20,923 nucleotides of DNA. Origin: Synergistales bacterium. Lineage in GTDB: Bacteria; Synergistota; Synergistia; Synergistales; Aminobacteriaceae. The notes below the pieces were generated by a model. That model saw only the letters and a list, made by a program, of their open reading frames with translations, did not search any database and was not told where the DNA came from. A program made the position numbers and the translations under genes. This document shows positions 14,108-20,923 of this stretch, in pieces (position 1 is the first letter of the stretch; every line of letters begins with the position of its first letter). The stretch lies in the NCBI GenBank assembly GCA_025997935.1, contig BNVG01000023.1:1-20923 (forward strand), given 5' to 3'.

Positions 14108-15412
14108 TTAAATAAAATACTCCTTGACGATAAACAAAACGCTCAGGCCGGCCATAACAAAACTGACGTCCTTATAGCGCCCCGTAAAAACCTTGAGCAG
14201 GACGTATGACACGATGCCGAACTCTATGCCCTTCGATATGCTGTACGCCAAGGGCATAACGAACAGGGCCAGTATAGCCGGAATAAGCTCCGTCCAGTCG
14301 TCATAATCTATATCGCGCAGGCCGGCCATCATATAAATGCCCACGATTACCAGAGCCGGAGCCGTCGCGTAACTCGGGATCATTTTGACAAGGGGGCTGA
14401 AAAACAGCGCCGCGAAGAAGAGGATGCCCGTCACGACCGCCGTGAGCCCGGTACGCCCGCCCTGCGCTATGCCGGACGCGCTTTCGATGTAAGATGTGAC
14501 AGTCGTTGTGCCGAGCGTCGCGCCTACAACCGTGCCCACCGCGTCCGCCATGAGCGCGCCCTTGGCCTGCGCGATGCGTCCCTTCTCGTCCAAAAGCCCG
14601 CTACGGGCGCAAAGCCCCACAAGCGTCCCGATAGTGTCAAAAAAGTCCACAAAGAAGAACGTGAACACGATAACCCAGAAACTGAGATCCCCTATTTTGG
14701 AAAAATCAAACTGAAGGAATATCGGGGCCAAAGAGGGCGGAGACGAGACAAGGAAGTCGGGCATCTGCACCATGCCCAAAGCAAATCCCGCGCCCGTCAC
14801 GGCAAATATGCCCAACAGGATGCCGCCCGTTATTCTAAGAGACTGCAACGCCCCCATCAGAACCAGCCCCGTCAGAGCCAGAATGGTTGTGGTTTCCCTG
14901 AAGCTACCCATCTTCACGAGAGTGACCGGGTCGTTTACGATAATCCCCGCGTTCTGAAAACCCACAAAGGCGATAAAAAGACCGATGCCGCTCGCTATGC
15001 CGAGTTTGAGACTTCGCGGAATAGAGTTTGCGACCGTCTCTCTGAGTCTCGTAAGAGTCAGGGCCACAAAAAGAAACCCTTCTATAAAAACGGCCGCGAG
15101 AGCCATCTGCCATGTCGTTCCCATGGCGGGGTTGAGCACGACGCTGAACGTGAAAAACGCGTTCAGCCCCATGCCCGACGCGAGGGCTATCGGATAGTTG
15201 GCCATAAAGGCCATCATGAAGCACGAAACGGCGGCGGACAGGCAAGTAGCGGCCATGACCGCGTCGAACGGCATACCGGTTTTGGATATGATGTCGGGGT
15301 TTACGAAAATAATGTAGGCCATAGTCATGAACGTGGTGATTCCGGCCCAAATCTCCGTCTTTACGGTGGTGCGTTTTTCCGTGAGTTTGAACTGTTTTTC
15401 CAAGAAAGACAT
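14108..15412 (-). CDS. NCS2 family purine permease (AzgA/PbuG type)
   Basis: A 434-residue inner-membrane transporter with the NCS2/NAT fold, AzgA-like branch, which imports adenine, guanine or hypoxanthine with protons. Recognised by EIWAGITTFMTMAYIIFVNP (20-39), ALASGMGLNAFFTFSVV (77-92), TWQMALAAVFIEGFLF, the GIASGIGLFIAFVGFQNAGII segment, FFFVDFFDTIGTLVG with the acidic substrate-site region, and the TTTVTSYIESASGIAQGGRTGLTAV motif. A dozen or so hydrophobic segments are visible, and length is typical (430-450). AAGGAGGAG precedes ATG 15412. The chemoreceptor gene follows after 26 bases. The upstream leader has a small hairpin but no purine riboswitch that I could recognise. Confidence 0.92.
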   Translation of the reverse strand: MSFLEKQFKLTEKRTTVKTEIWAGITTFMTMAYIIFVNPDIISKTGMPFDAVMAATCLSAAVSCFMMAFMANYPIALASGMGLNAFFTFSVVLNPAMGTTWQMALAAVFIEGFLFVALTLTRLRETVANSIPRSLKLGIASGIGLFIAFVGFQNAGIIVNDPVTLVKMGSFRETTTILALTGLVLMGALQSLRITGGILLGIFAVTGAGFALGMVQMPDFLVSSPPSLAPIFLQFDFSKIGDLSFWVIVFTFFFVDFFDTIGTLVGLCARSGLLDEKGRIAQAKGALMADAVGTVVGATLGTTTVTSYIESASGIAQGGRTGLTAVVTGILFFAALFFSPLVKMIPSYATAPALVIVGIYMMAGLRDIDYDDWTELIPAILALFVMPLAYSISKGIEFGIVSYVLLKVFTGRYKDVSFVMAGLSVLFIVKEYFI

Positions 15413-15433
15413 GTTCGTCTCCTCCTTAAAATT

Positions 15434-15474
15434 TAGACGCTAAAACCCGCGTCTATTTATCTGAATTTATTATA
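15434..15474 (-). promoter_or_regulatory. -10 element and leader hairpin of the purine permease gene
   Basis: The minus strand has TATAAT at 15469-15474 (no -35 at proper spacing). Next comes a 7-bp stem TAGACGC/GCGTCTA (15434-15440 with 15449-15455, 8-nt loop), placed a few bases before the AAGGAGGAG ribosome binding site. It lacks a T tail, so it is not a terminator, but it could affect ribosome access. Confidence 0.4.
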
Positions 15475-15510
15475 CATTGTCACCCCTGCCAAGACCTATG
15501 GTAAGAGAAT

Positions 15511-16761
15511 TTATTTTTTCAGATAATCAAGAGGAGATTTCGCGGCGCTCCCGACGCGAACCTCGAAGTGCAGGTGAAAGCCCGTCGTCGTGCCGGTGTC
15601 GCCCACCGCGCCCACTACGCTCCCGGCCTTCACGACCGCGCCTTCTCTGACCGACGTGGCCGACATGTGCGCGTAGACCGTGGAGTAGTCCCGTCCGTGG
15701 TCTATGATGACGACCTGACCGTAGCCTCTCATCCACCCCACGAACAGCACCTCGCCCGGCGCGGCGGCCTTTACCGGCGTTCCGCGCGTGGAGGCTATAT
15801 CAATGCCGGAGTGAAACGATTTTGTCTTGAAGACCGGGTGAACGCGGGGGCCGAACGCGGAGCTTATCGGGCCTCTCACCGGCCAGTCGAACATCGAGCC
15901 GCGCCCCTGGGCTATGCGTGAGCCCAAATAGTCGGCGCGGGGCGGCTGTTTTTTCCCGGGGTCTGATTTTTGCGCTTCGGCTTCGCGGTTTTTCTTTTGG
16001 TTGACTAAATTCAGGATGGTCTGCCCCACGGCCCTTTGAGCTTCCTCCATCTCGCGCGCCGCTCGTTCGGCCTCGGCCTTTTGACGGCGTAGATTACTCA
16101 GAAACGTGTTGGTCTCTTTTATGCTGGCCGTGAATTTCTGCCGCTCCGCGCCGAGCGCCTGAGAGCGATTTTTTAAGCTGTCGCGGTGGTTTTCCATGGT
16201 TTTGCGCGAGAGGTCTATCTCCCATTGTTTGCTCTGGAGTTGCTCTATCAGATATTGGTCGTACTGCGAAAGTTTATCTAAAATATGGACGGAGTCCAGC
16301 ATTTCGTGGGTGTTGACCGCGGACATTATGACTTGCAGGGTCTCGGACATCCCGTACTTGGCCATAGCCACGACGCGCCGCCTCAGCCGAGCGCGCATTT
16401 CGTCCATCTGAGTTTCTATCTTTCGCGTCTCGGCGTCAAGCTCGGTGATGTTTTTTTGTATTTTATTCACCTGAAGCTCGAGTATGGCTATTTCTTGCCG
16501 GGCGCGCTCCGTGTCCTGCTGATAGCGGTCGATGCGGGCTATAGTGTCGTTTTCGCGGACGTTCAGCTGTTGTATGGCTTGGCGGTAGGTCTGCAATTTA
16601 CGCTCGAGATCCTGTTTGCGGCGCTCTTCCGCCGCAATGCGCTCGTCAATGGCGGCGCGGCTGTCGGCGGTCGCGGCGGCTAAAAGGGGCGCGGGCGCGA
16701 AAACCACCCCAAAAAACGCCCATATCAAAAAAAATATCGTCGTAAAGCGCGCTGGTCTCAT
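15511..16761 (-). CDS. Secreted M23 (LytM) peptidase with coiled coil, EnvC/NlpD-like
   Basis: 416 residues: signal peptide or N-terminal anchor at 1-29 (hydrophobic FFLIWAFFGVVFA then APLLAA), a long coiled coil at about 35-265, a basic linker, and a LytM/M23 domain at about 290-416. The zinc-site residues are all present: HSGID (H317, D321), YAHMS (H365) and HLHFE (H396, H398). E. coli EnvC has the same architecture but a degenerate LytM domain that only activates amidases; this copy looks able to cut peptidoglycan itself. It starts 16 bases after the FtsX stop without a strong Shine-Dalgarno, so coupling to ftsX is likely. The inferred role is septal peptidoglycan hydrolysis gated by FtsEX across the membrane. 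Confidence 0.9.
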   Translation of the reverse strand: MRPARFTTIFFLIWAFFGVVFAPAPLLAAATADSRAAIDERIAAEERRKQDLERKLQTYRQAIQQLNVRENDTIARIDRYQQDTERARQEIAILELQVNKIQKNITELDAETRKIETQMDEMRARLRRRVVAMAKYGMSETLQVIMSAVNTHEMLDSVHILDKLSQYDQYLIEQLQSKQWEIDLSRKTMENHRDSLKNRSQALGAERQKFTASIKETNTFLSNLRRQKAEAERAAREMEEAQRAVGQTILNLVNQKKNREAEAQKSDPGKKQPPRADYLGSRIAQGRGSMFDWPVRGPISSAFGPRVHPVFKTKSFHSGIDIASTRGTPVKAAAPGEVLFVGWMRGYGQVVIIDHGRDYSTVYAHMSATSVREGAVVKAGSVVGAVGDTGTTTGFHLHFEVRVGSAAKSPLDYLKK

Positions 16762-16777
16762 CTGGGCCCGTTTTATT

Positions 16778-17662
16778 CTAAAGAGGCTTCGCGGCTGAGT
16801 TCATAAAACGCAGCGCCACTAAGCAACTGCATAGCCAGCCGAGCGTACCCCCAAACGCCACAAGAAGCGCGCAAAATTGCGCGATAACCCGCCTGTCCGC
16901 CACAATTTCAAGAAACGGCAGAGTTGACTGCAATATCCTGACGCCCGGAAAATAAGTGAAAACAATGCCCAAGGCCGCCATAGCGGCGCCAAAGAGCGAG
17001 AGCAGCGTCCCCTCCAGCACAAACGGCGTCGCGATATAAGAACGCGTCGCGCCTATCAGGAACATTATGCTTATCTCGTCCCGCCTCGAGTACAGCGAGA
17101 TATGGGTGGTGTTGTAGACCACGAGAGACGTTATCATTATGGATAGCAAGAACATGGTCAGCGTGGCGCTGTCGGCCATCTTCGACATGGAGGACAGCCG
17201 CTCGACGACCATGCCGGAATAGACGACGTCTTCTATCTCGGGCATGGACATGAGGTTTCGGACGAGCCCCTGTACGCCGGAGGCCGCCGTTACGTGAATC
17301 TCAAGACTCCACTGCAAGGGGTTTTCGCCTATGAGGTCGAGCGCTTTGGCCTGGCTCCCCATGCGAGCCTGAAGGCGGGCCAAGGCGTCGTCCGGCGAAA
17401 CGGATCGGACGTCGGCCACTATGGGTAGCCTGCGAATCGTCACCGCCACACTCTCAGGGTTGCTGTCCTTATGAATGTACGCCTGGACTATGAGGTCGCG
17501 CTCAAGCCTGAGAAGCAGGCTTTGGATGTTCAGCGAAAAAAGCGTCGCGAGGCCGAGAATCCACATCATCACGGCGGCCGTCATAAGCGTGAGAAACCCC
17601 AGGATCCAGTGTCTTATTAAAATTCTGGCCGTGTCGCGCAGAATATACCTCAGAGTTACCAT
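16778..17662 (-). CDS. ftsX: Cell division protein FtsX (ABC permease)
   Basis: A 294-residue membrane protein with the FtsX layout: cytoplasmic N terminus, membrane segment 1 (about 20-45), a large extracytoplasmic domain (about 50-165) that contacts the peptidoglycan hydrolase, and three more segments (about 168-186, 213-237, 260-285). The pattern ERDLIVQAYIHKDSNPESV, then RRLPIVADVRSVSPDDAL and QWSLEIHVTAASGVQGLVRNL is characteristic of the extracytoplasmic domain. The YSRRDEISIMFLIGATRSYI loop matches the FtsE coupling helix region. The ATG shares one base with the ftsE stop (TAATG), which implies translational coupling. Confidence 0.93.
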   Translation of the reverse strand: MVTLRYILRDTARILIRHWILGFLTLMTAAVMMWILGLATLFSLNIQSLLLRLERDLIVQAYIHKDSNPESVAVTIRRLPIVADVRSVSPDDALARLQARMGSQAKALDLIGENPLQWSLEIHVTAASGVQGLVRNLMSMPEIEDVVYSGMVVERLSSMSKMADSATLTMFLLSIMITSLVVYNTTHISLYSRRDEISIMFLIGATRSYIATPFVLEGTLLSLFGAAMAALGIVFTYFPGVRILQSTLPFLEIVADRRVIAQFCALLVAFGGTLGWLCSCLVALRFMNSAAKPL

Positions 17663-18345
17663 TATTCGAGATACCTCCCGTCCGGTTCGTCCCGGACAAC
17701 GCGTCCCTGAGACAATTCCAAGACGCGCTGCCGGTACGTATCGACTATGCTCTGATTGTGGGTGCTCATCACCACGGTAACGCCTGACGCGTTTATCGAC
17801 ATGAGTATTTGCATTATCTCGTCTGACGTGTGGTAGTCGAGGTTTCCCGTCGGTTCGTCCGCTATGAAAAGAGAGGGGGTGTTGGCGAGCGCGCGGGCTA
17901 TGGCGACCCTTTGTTGCTCGCCCCCCGAGAGTTGGAGCGGCCTCATGTTTTTGCGACGCCGTAGCCCCACCTGGTCTATGACTTTTTCGGCTCTGTATTT
18001 GACGAGGGTAGGCGGCACGGACATCGTCTCCATGACGAAGGCGATGTTCTCGAAAACCGTCAGGCTCGGAATCAGCTTGAAGTCCTGAGCCACGACGCCG
18101 ACGTCGCGGCGGTAGTAGGGGATTTCGCTGTCTCTCATATTTTTGAGGTTTATATTGCCTACGCTTACGGATCCTTTTGTAGGTAGGGTCTCGCGCGTTA
18201 TCATGTGGAGGAGCGTGGACTTGCCGGAACCGGTGGCGCCTATTATGTACACAAATTCGCCCCTCTTGATTTCGAGATTCACGTCTTTTACGGCCACAAT
18301 GTCGGGCTTGAATATTTTTGTCACGTCCGAAAATTTTATATTCAT
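17662..18345 (-). CDS. ftsE: Cell division ATP-binding protein FtsE
   Basis: A 227-residue ABC ATPase. Walker A is GATGSGKST (36-44), Q-loop [19 protein letters not shown] (85-103), signature LSGGEQQR (139-146), Walker [13 protein letters not shown] (159-170) and the H-loop STHN (194-197). Length is typical (220-230). The open frame extends 21 codons upstream to 18408, but AAGGAG (18353-18358) lies seven bases before ATG 18345, and ABC homology begins there, so this is the start. It is the first gene of an ftsE-ftsX-M23 unit. FtsE powers FtsX-dependent control of the cell-wall hydrolase encoded at 15511-16761. Confidence 0.95.
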   Translation of the reverse strand: MNIKFSDVTKIFKPDIVAVKDVNLEIKRGEFVYIIGATGSGKSTLLHMITRETLPTKGSVSVGNINLKNMRDSEIPYYRRDVGVVAQDFKLIPSLTVFENIAFVMETMSVPPTLVKYRAEKVIDQVGLRRRKNMRPLQLSGGEQQRVAIARALANTPSLFIADEPTGNLDYHTSDEIMQILMSINASGVTVVMSTHNQSIVDTYRQRVLELSQGRVVRDEPDGRYLE

Positions 18346-18411
18346 AGTCAAGCTCCTTAATATTTGCTGAACAAGATATTTTTTGGCGTTTCCTTTTAAT
18401 AATACCATAAC

Positions 18412-18447
18412 AAAAAATGTAGAGACGTTGTATGCAACGTCTCTACA
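18412..18447 (-). terminator. Terminator of cysK formed by a widespread-type palindrome
   Basis: A perfect 13-bp stem (TGTAGAGACGTTG 18418-18430 with CAACGTCTCTACA 18435-18447) and a 4-nt loop, followed on the minus strand by six T residues (18412-18417). It lies 33 bases after the cysK stop. The TAGAGACGTTG...CAACGTCTCTA palindrome closely resembles an intergenic repeat I recall from many unrelated bacterial genomes, so it may be both a repeat element and a terminator. Confidence 0.85.
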
Positions 18448-18480
18448 GGAACAAACGCAAATAAACGTAAAAATTATCCG

Positions 18481-19410
18481 TTACGACGCGAACATCGGCG
18501 TAGAGAGATAACGCTCTCCTGTGTCGGGCAGAAGCGCCACGATTGTTTTTCCGGCGAACTCGGGACGGGCGGCTATCTGTGACGCGGCGTAAATAGCCGC
18601 GCCTGACGAAACACCGACTAAAAGCCCCTCGGTGCGGGCCACTTCGCGTCCGGCCTCGAACGCGCTCTCGTCCTCGACGGCGATTATCTCGTCATATACC
18701 TTCGTGTCCAAAACATCCGGCACAAAGCCGGCCCCTATGCCCTGAATCTTGTGAGGCCCAGGCGTCCCCTTGGACAACACCGGAGAACTGGCCGGCTCGA
18801 CGGCCACGATACGGATGGACGGATTCTTCGACTTTAGGAACTGACCCGCGCCCGTTATTGTGCCGCCCGTGCCTATGCCGGACACGAACACGTCGACTTT
18901 TCCGTCGCTGTCCGCCCAAATTTCGGGGCCCGTCGTCTCGAAGTGTATTTTCGGGTTGGCTGGGTTGACGAACTGCCCGGGGATGAAGCTGTTCGGCGTG
19001 CTCTGACGCATCTCTTCGGCCTTGGCGATAGCGCCCTTCATGCCCTTCGCGCCCTCGGTCAGCACAAGCTCCGCGCCGTAGGCCTTCAGAAGGTTGCGAC
19101 GCTCGACGCTCATCGTCTCGGGCATGGTCAGGATTATCCTGTAGCCCCGCGCCGACGCGACGGCGGCAAGGCCGATACCGGTGTTTCCGCTTGTCGGCTC
19201 TATGATGACCGAGTCGGGCTTCAAAAGGCCCTTCTCCTCGGCCTCGTCGATCATGGCCTTCGCTATTCTGTCCTTGACGCTGCCGGCCGGGTTGAAATAC
19301 TCGAGCTTGCCCACCAACTTCGCGCCAAGTTTATGGGCGGCGGCGTATCGCGCCAGCTCCAAAAGCGGGGTCTTGCCTATAAGGTCCGTTATCTTCTTGT
19401 GAATTGTCAT
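18481..19410 (-). CDS. cysK: Cysteine synthase A (O-acetylserine sulfhydrylase)
   Basis: A 309-residue PLP enzyme of fold type II that makes cysteine from O-acetylserine and sulfide. The PLP lysine is K46 in [11 protein letters not shown]; the substrate loop is [12 protein letters not shown] (71-82); the phosphate-binding glycine loop is [12 protein letters not shown] (178-189); GVSSGAA lies near the C terminus. N terminus [14 protein letters not shown] is typical of CysK. The frame is open far upstream (to 19701) inside the neighbouring gene, but AGGAGGT (19418-19424) seven bases before ATG 19410 and the family alignment fix the start. It is the third gene of metQ-FeS-cysK, 26 bases after the Fe-S gene, and is closed by the terminator at 18412-18447. 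Confidence 0.95.
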   Translation of the reverse strand: MTIHKKITDLIGKTPLLELARYAAAHKLGAKLVGKLEYFNPAGSVKDRIAKAMIDEAEEKGLLKPDSVIIEPTSGNTGIGLAAVASARGYRIILTMPETMSVERRNLLKAYGAELVLTEGAKGMKGAIAKAEEMRQSTPNSFIPGQFVNPANPKIHFETTGPEIWADSDGKVDVFVSGIGTGGTITGAGQFLKSKNPSIRIVAVEPASSPVLSKGTPGPHKIQGIGAGFVPDVLDTKVYDEIIAVEDESAFEAGREVARTEGLLVGVSSGAAIYAASQIAARPEFAGKTIVALLPDTGERYLSTPMFAS

Positions 19411-19436
19411 AAAAACTACCTCCTGTAAATTTTCTC

Positions 19437-20222
19437 CTACTGAACGGCGTTCAGCGACCCGAAATCCTGACAGTGAAGAATGCCAAATTTTGTGACTGAG
19501 GAATGTCCGTAAAGTTTTCGGTCTTCCCCCACCGGACAGACTTTTGTGCATACGCCGCAGGGGTAGCGAAACTCGTTCTTGAGCCGCTGATGATACTCCG
19601 CGCAGCGATTTTTGTCCATATCGCCCTTGCCCGCTATCGGCCCGACTTTGCCGAACGCACGAACCGGGCAACTCTTTTCGCAAAGCCTGCATCCCGAGCA
19701 AAGGCTTTCCTTGATAACCTTATCCGGCGAGATCTCGGCGTCCGTTATCACCGAAACAAACCTCACGCGCGGCCCGTACTCTGGGGTCAAAAGCGTGTGG
19801 TTGAGCGCCAAGGTTCCAAGCCCGGCGTATTTTCCGGCCAGCACATGAGAGAACGCCGCCTCCGGTTTTTTCACAAGCACGGAAATATCGCCGTAACAGT
19901 CACGCGGAAAGAATATCGCCCGAACCCCGAGGGTATTCAGATAATTAGCCAACCTGTAAGCCGCCTCGTCGAGCAGGCGGTTGGTCGTGTTGTAAAGCTC
20001 CGAGTAAACCACGGATGGCGTCGTCTCCAGCATGGGCAGAAAAATCTGCACGCCCAACACTATGACCGTCTTGCTCCAGGGCCAAATACTCTGCGGAAAA
20101 AACGCCCTGTCCGTCTCGGCGTACTTCTCCCACCGCTCGACGTTCGCCACGCCGCACAGATTCATACCGAGTTTTTTGGCCCGGAGCCTGATTTTATATT
20201 TTAGCTCTCCCTTGCCGGTCAT
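19437..20222 (-). CDS. Double [4Fe-4S] protein, epoxyqueuosine reductase (QueG)-like
   Basis: 261 residues. The N-terminal half ([22 protein letters not shown], then [12 protein letters not shown]) and the middle [25 protein letters not shown] (131-155) resemble the corrinoid-binding part of QueG-type proteins. The C-terminal half has two ferredoxin-like clusters: C175, C178, C181, C185 followed by P, and C207, C222, C225, C229 followed by P. It is shorter than true QueG (about 310-380) and lacks its C-terminal HEAT-like part, so it is more likely one of the short QueG-like Fe-S proteins of anaerobes with unknown substrate than the tRNA enzyme. Its ATG overlaps the metQ stop (ATGA, 4 bp), and cysK follows after 26 bases, which ties it to sulfur amino acid metabolism. 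Confidence 0.78.
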   Translation of the reverse strand: MTGKGELKYKIRLRAKKLGMNLCGVANVERWEKYAETDRAFFPQSIWPWSKTVIVLGVQIFLPMLETTPSVVYSELYNTTNRLLDEAAYRLANYLNTLGVRAIFFPRDCYGDISVLVKKPEAAFSHVLAGKYAGLGTLALNHTLLTPEYGPRVRFVSVITDAEISPDKVIKESLCSGCRLCEKSCPVRAFGKVGPIAGKGDMDKNRCAEYHQRLKNEFRYPCGVCTKVCPVGEDRKLYGHSSVTKFGILHCQDFGSLNAVQ

Positions 20223-20923
20223 TTCCAGGCGGGAAGGTAAGAGCCCTTAAAGACATCTATAAAAACCTTCTCCGTTGCGGGGGTCTGATAGGCCGCGACC
20301 ACTTTCTTGAATACTTCCTTGTCTTTGTCCTGCTCGCGCGCGGCTATGACGTTGATGTAGTCGTCGTTCGTGTAGAAGCTCAAATCGTCGTAGAATATGG
20401 AGTCCTTGGCGGGGTCGAGGCCAAAATCTATGGCGTAGTTTCCGTTGGCCACGCCGGCCGCTACATCGGGCAGTATGGAGGGCACCTGAGCGGCGTCAAC
20501 CGGTACAAATTGCAACTTCAGCGGATTTTCCACGATGTCCGTTACGTCGGGGTTGACTACGCCCTCTTTGAGCTTGAGAAGCCCCGCGCCCTGAAGCACG
20601 GTAAGGGCGCGCCCCTGATTGACCAAGTCGTTGGGGAAGGCTATTTTGTCGCCCTGCTTTATGTCCTTCACGCTCTTTACGTTGGCGGAATAGAGGCACA
20701 TGGCCGACAAAAACGTATCGGCGATGGAGACTAACTTGTAGCCCTTCGTCTTTATCTCGTTGTTCAGATACTTGTGGTGCTGAAAGGCGTTCAGGTCTAT
20801 CTCGCCCGCGTCGAGAGCCGCGTTCGGCAAAACGTACTCGTTGAAGTTCACTAACTCAATGTCTATCCCCTCGGTTGCGAGCTTCTCTATGACGGGCTTC
20901 CAGATGTCATAATAGCTCTCCCC
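20219..20923 (-). CDS. metQ: MetQ/NlpA family methionine-binding lipoprotein, 5' end outside the window
   Basis: 235 codons read in frame to the window edge; the start, signal peptide and lipobox are missing. The family pattern is clear: YYDIWKPVIEKLATEGIDIEL, VNFNEYVLPNAALDAGEIDLNAFQHHKYL, LVSIADTFLSAMCLYSANVKSVKDIKQGDKIAFPNDLVNQGRAL, and ENPLKLQFVPVDAAQVPSIL. A GTG at 20851 could be mistaken for a start, but homology continues upstream through all 24 remaining codons. MetQ captures D- or L-methionine for the MetNI ABC importer, whose genes probably lie just upstream outside the window. Its stop overlaps the start of the Fe-S gene, so the three genes form one operon. Confidence 0.92.
   Translation of the reverse strand, partial: GESYYDIWKPVIEKLATEGIDIELVNFNEYVLPNAALDAGEIDLNAFQHHKYLNNEIKTKGYKLVSIADTFLSAMCLYSANVKSVKDIKQGDKIAFPNDLVNQGRALTVLQGAGLLKLKEGVVNPDVTDIVENPLKLQFVPVDAAQVPSILPDVAAGVANGNYAIDFGLDPAKDSIFYDDLSFYTNDDYINVIAAREQDKDKEVFKKVVAAYQTPATEKVFIDVFKGSYLPAWK

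Noticed and set aside
15413..15510. Purine riboswitch upstream of the purine permease
   Set aside because: Only a 7-bp hairpin is present; the three-way junction and the conserved loop sequences of purine riboswitches are not visible.
19411..19701. Long N-terminal extension of cysK
   Set aside because: The extension lies in a shadow frame of the Fe-S gene; AGGAGGT and family alignment place the start at 19410.
19503..20204. 233-codon plus-strand open frame opposite the Fe-S gene
   Set aside because: It is antisense to a gene with clear cysteine motifs and family similarity; its own product matches nothing recognisable.

Overview
The window reads as chromosomal DNA of an anaerobic, Gram-negative-type (diderm) bacterium. 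The evidence is a prepilin-like protein, an FtsEX unit with an exported LytM peptidase, a MetQ-type binding protein, a two-cluster Fe-S protein, an orphan LarC and Rpn-family nucleases. This mix reminds me of Synergistota, but that is an inference from gene content; there is no rRNA or other marker gene here. Housekeeping genes are GC-rich. The Rpn genes and the toxin-antitoxin/coiled-coil block look more AT-rich and repetitive.

Layout. (1) 1-1690: a 5'-truncated Rpn/YadD-like nuclease gene (minus) lies head-to-head with a full-length Rpn-family gene (plus), each ending in a hairpin terminator. (2) 1699-5768, minus: an L-isoaspartate methyltransferase (pcm), then an EF-G-2-like GTPase with an unusual G4 motif, then an M20D amidohydrolase 11 bases downstream of it. 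(3) 5928-10176, plus: peptidase T, a ComB-family protein with its own promoter, LarC, and a membrane-anchored DUF4230-like protein. (4) 10196-11660: a compact block holding a toxin-first HigB/HigA-like pair (minus, with a palindromic operator candidate) and a plus-strand coiled-coil membrane protein built on perfect 21-bp repeats. It is bracketed by two nearly identical hairpin terminators in the same orientation. (5) 11684-15412, minus: an orphan type IV prepilin-like gene with a good promoter, a methyl-accepting chemotaxis protein, and a purine permease of the AzgA type just upstream of the chemoreceptor. (6) 15511-18345, minus: ftsE, ftsX and an EnvC/NlpD-like M23 peptidase, tightly coupled. 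(7) 18412-20923, minus: the 3' part of metQ, a QueG-like double [4Fe-4S] protein that overlaps it by 4 bp, and cysK, closed by a palindromic terminator.

Functional themes. One is sulfur amino acids: methionine uptake plus cysteine synthesis, with an unexplained redox protein between them. Another is peptide and acyl-amino-acid breakdown by PepT and the M20D enzyme. Others are envelope remodelling at division by FtsEX and the M23 peptidase, purine uptake next to a chemoreceptor, and a small defence/plasticity component of Rpn nucleases, toxin-antitoxin and a repeat protein. No tRNA, rRNA, CRISPR array or complete insertion sequence was seen. No stretch longer than 300 bases lacks a gene. I did not find a clear new multi-gene defence system. 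The best candidates for something undescribed are the terminator-bracketed 10.2-11.66 kb block, the metQ-FeS-cysK operon and the EF-G-2 variant.
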